A stretch of DNA of 64,000 bases from the NCBI RefSeq assembly GCF_014192915.1, contig NZ_JACHYN010000007.1, positions 215,334 through 279,333 on the forward strand, written 5' to 3'. The stretch's first letter is position 1, and every line of letters begins with the position of its first letter. This document shows positions 7,951-15,233 of the stretch, in pieces. The notes beneath the pieces were generated by a model that worked only from the letters and a program-made list of their open reading frames with translations, did not search any database and was not told the DNA's origin. Source of the DNA: Azospirillum sp. OGB3 (lineage in GTDB: Bacteria > Pseudomonadota > Alphaproteobacteria > Azospirillales > Azospirillaceae). The position numbers and the translations under genes were made by a program.

Positions 7951-9213
7951 ATGCCCCTCGACTTCGTCCGCGGCATCGCGCGGGATCCGGCCATGTCCGA
8001 CCAGCCGCTGAAGGTCCACACCACCGGAACCCACCGGATCGCCACGCCGGACCAGACGCTGGCCCGCGTCGCCCCCCTTCTTCCCGTCATGGGCATCACG
8101 CGGGTGGCGAACGTCACGGGGCTTGACAGCATCGGCATCCCGGTCGTGATGGTGACCCGGCCGAATTCCCGCTCCATCTCCGTCGCCCAGGGCAAGGGCG
8201 TGACGCTGGCCGCCGCCAAGGCGTCGGGAGTCATGGAGTCGATCGAGAGCTACCACGCCGAACGCATCACCCTGCCCCTGAAATACGCCAGCTACGACGA
8301 GCTGCGCTGGACCCACCGGGTGGTCGACGTGACCCGCCTGCCCCGGCTGTCGACCAGCGCCTTCACCCCCCACACCCCGATGCTGTGGATCGAGGGCAAC
8401 GACCTGCTGGGCGGCGAGCGGATCTGGGTGCCCTTCGAGACGGTGCATCTGAACTTCACGCTGCCGATGCCGCCGGGGTCCGGCTGCTTCCTCGCCGGGT
8501 CGAATGGGTTGGCCTCTGGCAACAGCCTCGCCGAGGCGACCGCGCACGCCATGACCGAACTGGTCGAGCGCGACGCCGCCACCCTGTGGCGCCTGACCTC
8601 CCCGGAGGCCCAGGCCGCCACCCGCATCGATCCCGCCAGCGTCGCCGACCCGGTCTGCCGCTCGCTGCTCGACCGCTTCGACGACGCGGGAGTCGCGGTC
8701 GGCCTGTGGGACATCACCAGCGACATCGGCCTGCCCGCCATTCTCTGCCGCATCGCGACGCGGGACGACGCGCCGCAGCACAGCATCCGCCCGGCCATGG
8801 GCATGGGCTGCCACGCCGCGCCGGAGATCGCGCTGTCCCGCGCCCTGACCGAGGCGGCGCAGAGCCGGCTGACCTTCATCGCCGGGGCCCGCGACGACAT
8901 GCCCCGCTCCGAATACGAACGCCATCTCGACCCGGCGCAGCACGCACGCTGGACGGCGCTGATCGCCGAAGGGACCGGGCGCCGCGACTTCGCCGCGATC
9001 CCCAGCCTCGCCGGACGCACCATCGAGGAGGATCTGGCCGGCCAGCTCGACCGGCTGCGCTCCGCCGGAATCGAGGAGGTGGTGGCGGTGGACCTGACCA
9101 AGCCGGAGTTCGGCATCGCCGTGGTCCGTCTGGTCATTCCCGGCCTTGAGGGGCTGGATTCCTCCCCGGATTATGCGATGGGCGCGCGGGCGCGCGCCGT
9201 CGCCGGGGTTTGA
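7951..9213 (+). CDS. YcaO-domain cyclodehydratase/thioamidation enzyme
   Basis: The 420-residue protein is a stand-alone YcaO protein of the TfuA-partnered type. Landmarks are GITRVANVTGLDSIGIPV near residue 49, SVAQGKGVTLAAAKASGVMESIESYHAER near 78 (one of the conserved acidic ATP/Mg-binding helices), and GSNGLASGNSLAEATAHAMTELVERDAATLW near 185. GMGCHAAPEIALSRALTEAAQSR near 289 completes the family signature. YcaO enzymes use ATP to activate a backbone amide, giving azolines with Cys/Ser/Thr or thioamides with a sulfur donor. The TfuA gene follows 41 bp after the stop codon. ATG 7951 has a GGAG 11-12 nt upstream; ATG 7993 is an alternative start. The C-terminal end VRLVIPGLEGL is the usual YcaO tail. 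Confidence 0.93.
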   Translation: MPLDFVRGIARDPAMSDQPLKVHTTGTHRIATPDQTLARVAPLLPVMGITRVANVTGLDSIGIPVVMVTRPNSRSISVAQGKGVTLAAAKASGVMESIESYHAERITLPLKYASYDELRWTHRVVDVTRLPRLSTSAFTPHTPMLWIEGNDLLGGERIWVPFETVHLNFTLPMPPGSGCFLAGSNGLASGNSLAEATAHAMTELVERDAATLWRLTSPEAQAATRIDPASVADPVCRSLLDRFDDAGVAVGLWDITSDIGLPAILCRIATRDDAPQHSIRPAMGMGCHAAPEIALSRALTEAAQSRLTFIAGARDDMPRSEYERHLDPAQHARWTALIAEGTGRRDFAAIPSLAGRTIEEDLAGQLDRLRSAGIEEVVAVDLTKPEFGIAVVRLVIPGLEGLDSSPDYAMGARARAVAGV

Positions 9214-9254
9214 AGCCGGGTTACAGTGTCGCGAGAGCGAAGGCGGAGATTGAC

Positions 9255-10022
9255 ATGCAGACCCCGGACGGCCTTTACGTCTTTCTTGGCCCAACCCTTC
9301 CCCGCACCGACGCGGCCCGGCTTCTGGGCGCCACCTATCTGCCGCCGGTCGCCCAGGGCGACATCATCCGGCTGTGCGCGCGCAAACCGCGTGCGATCGG
9401 CATCGTGGACGGCTATTTCGAGAACATCCCGTCCGTATGGCACAAGGAGATCCTGCACGCCATCCACCAGGGCGTGGCGGTGTTCGGGGCGTCCAGCATG
9501 GGCGCCCTGCGTGCCGCGGAACTGCACCCCTTCGGCATGATCGGAGTCGGCGCCGTCTTCGAAGCCTTCCGCGACGGCCGGCTGGAGGACGACGACGAGG
9601 TGGCGGTGATCCACGGCCCGGCGGAACTCGGCTATCCCAGCCTGTCCGAGGCGATGGTGAACATCCGCCGCACCCTGGCCGACGCGGCGCAGGAGGGAGT
9701 CCTTCCCGCCGCCACGGCGCGGCGGCTGGAGGCCATCGCCAAGGCCCTGCCCTATCGCGAGCGCGGCTATGGCCGGATGCTCCGCCTCGGCGCCGCCGAG
9801 GGGCTGCCGGAGGAGGAACTCGCCGATCTCCGCCACTGGCTGCCCAACGGACGGTGCGACCAGAAGCGGGAGGACGCGCTGGACCTGCTCCAGACCATGC
9901 GCCGCTGGGCCGCCGCCGGCGCCCGCGCGCCCGAGGCGCGGTTCCATTTCGAGCACACCGCCCTGTGGGACCGCGCCCTGCGGGACGGCGGGCGTTGCCA
10001 GACGGGGAATCCGCTGGACTGA
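9255..10022 (+). CDS. TfuA-like protein, YcaO partner
   Basis: The 255-residue protein starts at ATG 9255 behind GGCGGAG. It contains the TfuA core: LYVFLGPTLPR at the N-terminus, LPPVAQGDI near residue 35, IGIVDGYFENIPSVWHKEILHAI near 51, and then GVAVFGASSMGALRAAEL. TfuA proteins occur next to YcaO in the trifolitoxin locus of Rhizobium and in methanogens, where the pair thioamidates glycine of methyl-coenzyme M reductase. TfuA is believed to allosterically activate YcaO or to help deliver sulfur. No methanogenesis genes are here, so the substrate must be different. The gene is 41 bp after YcaO and 56 bp before the Crp/Fnr gene, which indicates a single operon. Confidence 0.92.
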   Translation: MQTPDGLYVFLGPTLPRTDAARLLGATYLPPVAQGDIIRLCARKPRAIGIVDGYFENIPSVWHKEILHAIHQGVAVFGASSMGALRAAELHPFGMIGVGAVFEAFRDGRLEDDDEVAVIHGPAELGYPSLSEAMVNIRRTLADAAQEGVLPAATARRLEAIAKALPYRERGYGRMLRLGAAEGLPEEELADLRHWLPNGRCDQKREDALDLLQTMRRWAAAGARAPEARFHFEHTALWDRALRDGGRCQTGNPLD

Positions 10023-10078
10023 ACGTTCGCCGGGTGCCATCAACGGTCCGACGGAACTCAACCGGGATCGCAAGCGCC

Positions 10079-10789
10079 ATGGCCTTACTGAAGGACGTCG
10101 CCGGCATCCTGCGGCGCAACCGAATGTTGGGCGTTCTCGACGACGCCCGGATGCAGGAGCTGGTCGCGCTGGGCCGGGTGTCGCGCTTCCACGAGAACCA
10201 GACGGTCTTCAGCAAGGGCGACCCCGGCGATTGCCTGTACGCCATCATGAAGGGGCAGATCGCCGTCTCGACCTCGTCGGAGGACGGCAAGACGATGCTG
10301 CTCAACATTCTGAACCCCGGCGACGTGCTGGGGGAAATCGCGCTGATCGACGGCAAGGACCGCACCGCCGGAGCCACTGCGCTGCGCCCGGCGGAGCTGT
10401 TCCGCATCGACCGCCCGGAATTCATCTCCTTCCTGGAACGGCATCCGTCCCTATGCATCCGAATGATGGGCGTGCTGTGCGAACGGCTGCGCTGGGTGTC
10501 GGAAAACATCGAAGATGCGGTTTTCCACGACGTGCCGCGCCGGCTGGCCCGGCGTATCCTTCTTCTGGCGGACACTTACGGACAGAAGACGCCCACCGGG
10601 CTGCGCATCAACCAGCCGGTGTCGCAGGAGGCCCTGGCGTCCATGCTGGGCGTCACGCGTGAGATGGTGAACAAAAGCCTGCGTGCATTGCGCAGCGCCG
10701 GAGCGATTACCTATAACAAAGGTTTTATCGTCATCACCAATCTATACATGCTTAAGGACATGGCGGGAGAGTCGGGCAACGTGCCGTAA
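10079..10789 (+). CDS. Crp/Fnr-family transcriptional regulator
   Basis: The 236-residue protein has an N-terminal cyclic-nucleotide-binding fold (FSKGDPGDCLYAIMKGQIAV near residue 43, NPGDVLGEIALIDGKDRTAGATAL near 79). A C-terminal winged helix follows (QPVSQEALASMLGVTREMVNKSLRALRSAGAI near 179). It lacks the N-terminal Cys cluster of Fnr, so it is not an oxygen-sensing iron-sulfur Fnr. The phosphate-binding cassette GEIALIDGKDRTA is close to that of cAMP-binding Crp (GE-l----RsA), but the Ser is replaced by Thr. It lies at the end of the small peptide-YcaO-TfuA operon, and a perfect TGTGA-N6-TCACA box stands upstream of that operon, which suggests feedback control. Confidence 0.92.
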   Translation: MALLKDVAGILRRNRMLGVLDDARMQELVALGRVSRFHENQTVFSKGDPGDCLYAIMKGQIAVSTSSEDGKTMLLNILNPGDVLGEIALIDGKDRTAGATALRPAELFRIDRPEFISFLERHPSLCIRMMGVLCERLRWVSENIEDAVFHDVPRRLARRILLLADTYGQKTPTGLRINQPVSQEALASMLGVTREMVNKSLRALRSAGAITYNKGFIVITNLYMLKDMAGESGNVP

Positions 10790-10833
10790 CCCCGGCCAAC
10801 ACCTCCGCTGAGTTTTATCATCGCAAATTTTTT

Positions 10834-10853
10834 CAATCACGCTATATTGATTG
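10834..10853. promoter_or_regulatory. inverted repeat CAATCA-N8-TGATTG over a -10 element
   Basis: CAATCA and TGATTG form a perfect 6-bp inverted repeat with an 8-bp spacer that contains TATATT (10843-10848), a good -10 hexamer. It lies about 45 bp upstream of the second RHH gene, so it may be an autoregulatory operator. The surrounding stretch (10811-10860) is noticeably AT-rich compared with its neighbours. Confidence 0.4.
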
Positions 10854-10894
10854 CACCTCATCAAACGCGGCTGACAGTCAAGGAATACAGGGCT

Positions 10895-11281
10895 ATGTCG
10901 GGTCAGGATTCACAGGCGTCCAACGCGCCATCGCCGCTGAACGCCATCCCGCTGGTGGCGCGTACCGTCAAACTGTTCGGACGCCCGACGCAGCTTCGGT
11001 TGGAGCCGTCCTATTGGGAAGCGCTGGACGACATCTGCCACCGGGAAGACCTGACCGTGGATGAGCTGTGCAGCGACCTGAAGGACCGCCTTGATTCGCA
11101 ATCCCGCCGGTCGCGCGGGACCGCCGTGTCGCTGGCGAACGCGGTCCGTGTGTTCATCGTCGGCTATTACCGCAAGGCGGCGACCGAGAAAGGTCACGAC
11201 CGGGCCGGCCATGGCCGCGGCGACCCCTTCGTCAGCACACCCTTCGATCTGCCTCCGGCCCAGCCCGCCAAGGAAGGCTGA
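10895..11281 (+). CDS. ribbon-helix-helix regulator (RHH_4 type), second of two
   Basis: The 128-residue product from ATG 10895 follows AAGGAA with 10-nt spacing. The core VARTVKLFGRPTQLRLEPSYWEALDDICHREDLTVDELCSDL is the same fold as the protein at 7028-7336. It has a longer, variable N-terminus, and its proline-rich tail ends QPAKEG. It lies about 105 bp after the Crp/Fnr gene on the same strand but has its own promoter-like region. It probably controls itself and perhaps the adjacent peptide-modification cassette. The frame also opens at TTG 10847, but that region is the promoter. Confidence 0.85.
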   Translation: MSGQDSQASNAPSPLNAIPLVARTVKLFGRPTQLRLEPSYWEALDDICHREDLTVDELCSDLKDRLDSQSRRSRGTAVSLANAVRVFIVGYYRKAATEKGHDRAGHGRGDPFVSTPFDLPPAQPAKEG

Positions 11282-11498
11282 GTTCCCGGCGCTGTTCCCG
11301 CTGAACCGCGCATGCCCCACGCACAGGACGGTGGCCGCCGCTCTCCTGTGAGGTATTGCCGCGTTCCTTGAAAAGGCTCAACGTCCGGCTTGCGCCGCGC
11401 CGGGATTTGGTGTGTTGATCGGTCCAGCGGCGTCGCACGGTCGGCTGACCGGGTCATGCGTGGGCCGCCCCTCCCGTCCACCGCGGAGCCGACCGTTC

Positions 11499-13541
11499 AT
11501 GAGCGGGACCCAACCGTCCGCCATCCGACCGACGCTTGCCCGCTGGCTCCGGGACCGTTCCTTCCTGTCCGGCTCGGCCGCCCTGCTGATCCTCATGGCG
11601 GTCCTAACCGTGCTGGTCCGTCACAACTACCTGCTGTTCCATCTCTGCGTGGAGATGTTCGCCGTCGCCATCTCCATGACGATCTTCACGATCGCCTGGA
11701 ACACACGCGATACCAACCAGTCGCCTTTCCTCGCCTTCGTCGGTCTGTCCATGCCCGGCATCGCGCTGCTGGACCTGCTCCACGCCATCGCCTTTCCCGG
11801 CATGAACGTCATCGGCGAGGCCAGCGTCAATCAATCCACCCAGCTCTGGATCGCCGCCCGCGCCCTTCAGGCGGCGGTTTTCCTGGCTGCTCCCCTGCTG
11901 ACCGAGACACGGCTGCGCGCGGGCGACGTGCTGTTGATCCAGGTCGCCGCGGTGGCCTGCGCCTTTCTGTCGATCTTCACCTTCGACACCATGCCGGACG
12001 CCTTCGTTCCGGGTGTCGGGCTGACCCCCTTCAAGATCGGGGCCGAATACGCGTTCAGCGCCGCGGCGGTCGTCGCCTGCCTGCTGCTCTGCGGCAAGCG
12101 CAAGCAGTTCGAGCCCAGGGTGTTCGGCCTGACCTTCGCCGGCATCGCGCTGCTGGCCCCGCAGGAGCTGATCTTCACGCTCTACAACCATCCGCACGGG
12201 GTGGCGAACGCGCTGGGGCACTTCATCAAGATCCTGTCCTTCTACCTGCTTTACCGGGCGATCATCGTCACCGCGCTGCGCAATCCCTACGACCTCGCCT
12301 TCTACCGGATGCGCCGCAGCGAGGAGGCCCTGCGCGACCATCTGAGCGGGCTGGAATCGTTGATCGCCACCCGCACCGCCGAGCTGCGCGAGAGCGAGGC
12401 ACGCTGGCGGGCGCTTCTGGAATGCTCCAACGACTGGTTCTGGGAAACCGACGAGCGCGGGCGCTTCACCGCCCTGTCGCCGCGGGCCCAGGAATCCACC
12501 GGGCGCGGCGGGGCGGAGCTTTTGGGCTTCACCCACGCCGATCTTCTGGACCGCAACCGTCCGGAGGAGGATTTCCCCGCCCTGATCGAGGCGCTGCACC
12601 GGCGGGAGCCCTTCCGCCGCCTCTCCTTCCCGCTCGCCTCGCCGGGGGGAGCCGCGCGCTGGGTGATGGTCAGCGGCACGCCGCGCTACGACGGCAACGG
12701 CACCTTCCTCGGCTATCGCGGGACGACCAGCGACATCAGCGCGCGGCGCCAGTCGGCGGAGGCGGCGCGGCAGAAGCAGACCATGGCGGCGCTTGGCAGC
12801 CTCGTCGGCGGCCTTGCCCATGAAATCAACAACCTGCTGCAACCGGTCATCAGCCTGTCCGATCTGGCGCGCGCGCGCGCCGGAGAGGATCGCAAGCTGC
12901 ACGCCTATCTGAACACCATCCATGACAGCGGCGTGAAAGCCCGTACGATCATGCGCGACGTCCTCCAGTTCGCCCGTGTCGAGGTGGCCGAATCACCGCC
13001 GGGCAACCTGGAGGAGGCGGTGCGCTCCGCCCTTGAGCTCGCCGCCCCTTCGATGCCGGTGTCCATAGAGACGCGGTCTCAGCTGGAGGCCGGATTGAGC
13101 GCGGTGACGATCACCGCGACCGAACTGACCCAGGTACTCCTGAACCTGATTCAGAACGCCCGCGATGCCATGCCGCAGGGCGGCACGCTGATCATCGGAG
13201 CCCGCTCCCTGACCCTGAAGGAGCGGGACACGTCCCGCCGCCAGCTTGGCGAAGGGGACTATGTGCGGCTGACCGTCACCGACAGCGGGACCGGAATGGA
13301 CGAGGCGACGCGGCAACGCGTGTTCGACCCCTTCTTCACCACCAAGCCGGTGGGCAAGGGGACTGGGCTTGGGCTTTCGGTCGTGTATGGTATCGTAAGA
13401 AACGGGGGTGGCGACATTCTGGTCGAAAGCACCCCCGGACGCGGGACGTCCTTCATCATCGACCTGCCCACCGCCCCCACCGGCGGACCGGGCCAAACGA
13501 CACATGGGATGCTGGTTCATGGCGAAGGTGCTGGTCGTTGA
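11499..13541 (+). CDS. MASE3-PAS sensor histidine kinase
   Basis: The 680-residue kinase starts at ATG 11499. The N-terminal half (to about residue 275) has seven or eight hydrophobic segments with the MASE3 hallmark (FTIAWNTRDTNQSPFLAFVG, then LLDLLHAIAFPGMNV), an integral-membrane sensory domain of unknown ligand. A coiled segment (SEEALRDHLSGLESLIATRTAEL) leads to a PAS domain (WRALLECSNDWFWETDERGRFT). The kinase core follows: H-box LVGGLAHEINNLLQPV, N-box QNARDAMPQGG, and G-boxes DSGTGMDEAT and GKGTGLGLSVV. It overlaps the downstream response regulator by 23 bp, so the pair is translationally coupled. The signal is unknown; MASE3 kinases usually respond to small hydrophobic or membrane-soluble cues. 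Confidence 0.92.
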   Translation: MSGTQPSAIRPTLARWLRDRSFLSGSAALLILMAVLTVLVRHNYLLFHLCVEMFAVAISMTIFTIAWNTRDTNQSPFLAFVGLSMPGIALLDLLHAIAFPGMNVIGEASVNQSTQLWIAARALQAAVFLAAPLLTETRLRAGDVLLIQVAAVACAFLSIFTFDTMPDAFVPGVGLTPFKIGAEYAFSAAAVVACLLLCGKRKQFEPRVFGLTFAGIALLAPQELIFTLYNHPHGVANALGHFIKILSFYLLYRAIIVTALRNPYDLAFYRMRRSEEALRDHLSGLESLIATRTAELRESEARWRALLECSNDWFWETDERGRFTALSPRAQESTGRGGAELLGFTHADLLDRNRPEEDFPALIEALHRREPFRRLSFPLASPGGAARWVMVSGTPRYDGNGTFLGYRGTTSDISARRQSAEAARQKQTMAALGSLVGGLAHEINNLLQPVISLSDLARARAGEDRKLHAYLNTIHDSGVKARTIMRDVLQFARVEVAESPPGNLEEAVRSALELAAPSMPVSIETRSQLEAGLSAVTITATELTQVLLNLIQNARDAMPQGGTLIIGARSLTLKERDTSRRQLGEGDYVRLTVTDSGTGMDEATRQRVFDPFFTTKPVGKGTGLGLSVVYGIVRNGGGDILVESTPGRGTSFIIDLPTAPTGGPGQTTHGMLVHGEGAGR

Positions 13542-13914
13542 GGATTCCGCCGCCGTGCGGCTGGCGGTCACCGAAGTGATCGAACAGGCGGGCCACGAGG
13601 TCGTGGAGGCGGAAAACGGCCGCGTCGCCATCACCCTGCTGGCCGGCGGCGCGGTCTTCGACCTGATCGTCACCGACGTGCTGATGCCCGAGGCCGACGG
13701 GGTGGAGGTCATCAAGGCCGCGCGCACCTGCAATCCGGGCGCCCGCGTGCTCGCCATGTCGGGCGGGGCGCCGAATCTTCCCGCCGGTTACGCCCTGAAG
13801 ATGGCCGAGATGTTCGCGGCGGACGCCGTGCTCTACAAGCCCTTCCTGAACGAGGAACTGCGCAAGGCCGTGGCCCGCCTGCTGTCCACGGCGGGCGAGC
13901 CGGAAGCCGGCTGA
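13519..13914 (+). CDS. single-domain response regulator (CheY-like) paired with the MASE3 kinase
   Basis: The 131-residue product from ATG 13519 is a receiver domain only. It has the acidic pair VVEDS at the start, the phospho-acceptor Asp in LIVTDVLMPEADG near residue 51, the Ser of AMSGGAP and the Lys of LYKPF near 111. It overlaps the kinase gene by 23 bp. With no output domain it would act by binding a partner protein or as a phosphate shuttle, as in phosphorelays. Confidence 0.92.
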   Translation: MAKVLVVEDSAAVRLAVTEVIEQAGHEVVEAENGRVAITLLAGGAVFDLIVTDVLMPEADGVEVIKAARTCNPGARVLAMSGGAPNLPAGYALKMAEMFAADAVLYKPFLNEELRKAVARLLSTAGEPEAG

Positions 13915-14028
13915 AAAGGAGCGACGGAAAGGGACCGATTGGCCGCCGAGCCATGTCTTCGCTGTTGCTCCGGGCACACGGCGGCGTCCCTTCCGCTCCC
14001 CGGCGGGCAGCGGTCCCCTTGACCGAAG

Positions 14029-14062
14029 TTATCCACAAAAAAGTGCATAAGATGGTGGATAA
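14029..14062. promoter_or_regulatory. inverted TTATCCAC pair (DnaA-box-like) in the 13915-14266 gap
   Basis: The 352-bp gap between the response regulator and the epimerase holds no convincing gene. Its one striking element is TTATCCAC (14029-14036) and GTGGATAA (14055-14062), a perfect 8-bp inverted repeat with an 18-bp AT-rich centre. TTATCCACA at 14029-14037 equals the DnaA-box consensus, and the opposite copy matches 8 of 9 positions. It may be a DnaA-titration or regulatory site, or an operator of another protein. Confidence 0.4.
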
Positions 14063-14266
14063 GGCTGTTGAACCTTCGGTTCCGCCTGCCCGCCGCGGGG
14101 GTGCCGGAAAAAGCCTCCGAAACGGCACCGATTCGGGATGCGCCACCCCGAACGGCCAGGAACGGCGCACCCCATGCGCCCTTCGCTACCCCTAAGATGG
14201 GCTGGTCCGCCCCGCCCCGCCTCGCCACTATGACACCATGCAAGGCGATGGTGGAAAGGACGGCGC

Positions 14267-15214
14267 ATGGCCCATTATCTCGTGACCGGCGGCTGCGGAT
14301 TCATCGGATCGCATCTAGCCGACCGGCTGATCGGCGACGGGCACCGGGTCACCATCCTGGACGACATGAGCACCGGCCGGCTGGAGAACAAGCCGCTGCT
14401 GGCCAAGCTGGTGGTCGGCGACGTCGCCGATCCGGACGCCGTCCATCAGGCCATCCAGGGGGTGGACGGCGTGTTCCATCTCGCCGCCGTCGCCTCCGTC
14501 CAGCGCTCGCGTGAATTGTGGGCGGAAACCCACCGCACCAACCTGTCGGGCACCGTCACCGTCTTCGAGGCGGCGCGCAGCGCCCGAAACGGCAACCCGG
14601 TGCCGGTGGTCTACGCCTCCTCCGCCGCGGTCTACGGCGACAACACGGCCACCCCGCTGCGCGAGGACGCCGCGACGCGCCCGCTGTCCGCCTATGGCGT
14701 GGACAAGCTGGGCTGCGAGCTGCACGCCAACGTCGCCTGGGCCATCCACGGGGTGCCGACGACAGGCTTCCGCTTCTTCAACGTCTACGGGCCGCGGCAG
14801 GACCCGTCCTCGCCCTATTCCGGGGTGATCTCGATCTTCGCCCGCCGGGTGGCGCAGGGCGAGGACGTGACGATCTTCGGCGACGGCGAGCAGGTGCGCG
14901 ACTTCGTGTTCGTCGGCGACGTCGTGCGCTTCCTCGTCAAGGCGATGGAGGTCAAGGCGATGGAGCGCCGTCCCGAGGGGGCCGAGGTCTTCAACCTGTG
15001 CACCGGCCGCCCGACCTCGCTCCTGATGCTGCTGGAGGTGCTGCAGGAACTGTGTGCCAGCCGGGTGCGCCGCCTGCACCAGCCGGCGCGGGCGGGCGAC
15101 ATCCGCGTGTCCATCGGCGACCCGGCCCGGCTGCGCGCCACCTTCGGCGAGGGCTGCCGGTACGGCCTGCTGCAGGGCTTGAGCGCCACCCTGACCGGGG
15201 AGATGCCGCGGTAA
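14267..15214 (+). CDS. NAD-dependent sugar-nucleotide epimerase/dehydratase (extended SDR)
   Basis: The 315-residue protein has the Rossmann motif VTGGCGFIGSHLAD at residues 6-19, DDMSTGR after strand 2, and HLAAVAS near residue 71. The catalytic Ser stands in VYASSAAVYG, the catalytic pair in SAYGVDK (Y-x3-K) near 145, and the substrate-loop RFFNVYGPRQDPSSPYSGVIS. This is the GalE-type family acting on UDP- or GDP-sugars, probably a 4-epimerase of the Gne/WbpP group. A GGAAAGGA ribosome binding site precedes the ATG. It stands alone, with no glycosyltransferases nearby, so the exact sugar cannot be named. Confidence 0.88.
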   Translation: MAHYLVTGGCGFIGSHLADRLIGDGHRVTILDDMSTGRLENKPLLAKLVVGDVADPDAVHQAIQGVDGVFHLAAVASVQRSRELWAETHRTNLSGTVTVFEAARSARNGNPVPVVYASSAAVYGDNTATPLREDAATRPLSAYGVDKLGCELHANVAWAIHGVPTTGFRFFNVYGPRQDPSSPYSGVISIFARRVAQGEDVTIFGDGEQVRDFVFVGDVVRFLVKAMEVKAMERRPEGAEVFNLCTGRPTSLLMLLEVLQELCASRVRRLHQPARAGDIRVSIGDPARLRATFGEGCRYGLLQGLSATLTGEMPR

Positions 15215-15233
15215 CGCGGCGCTCCCCCCTCCC

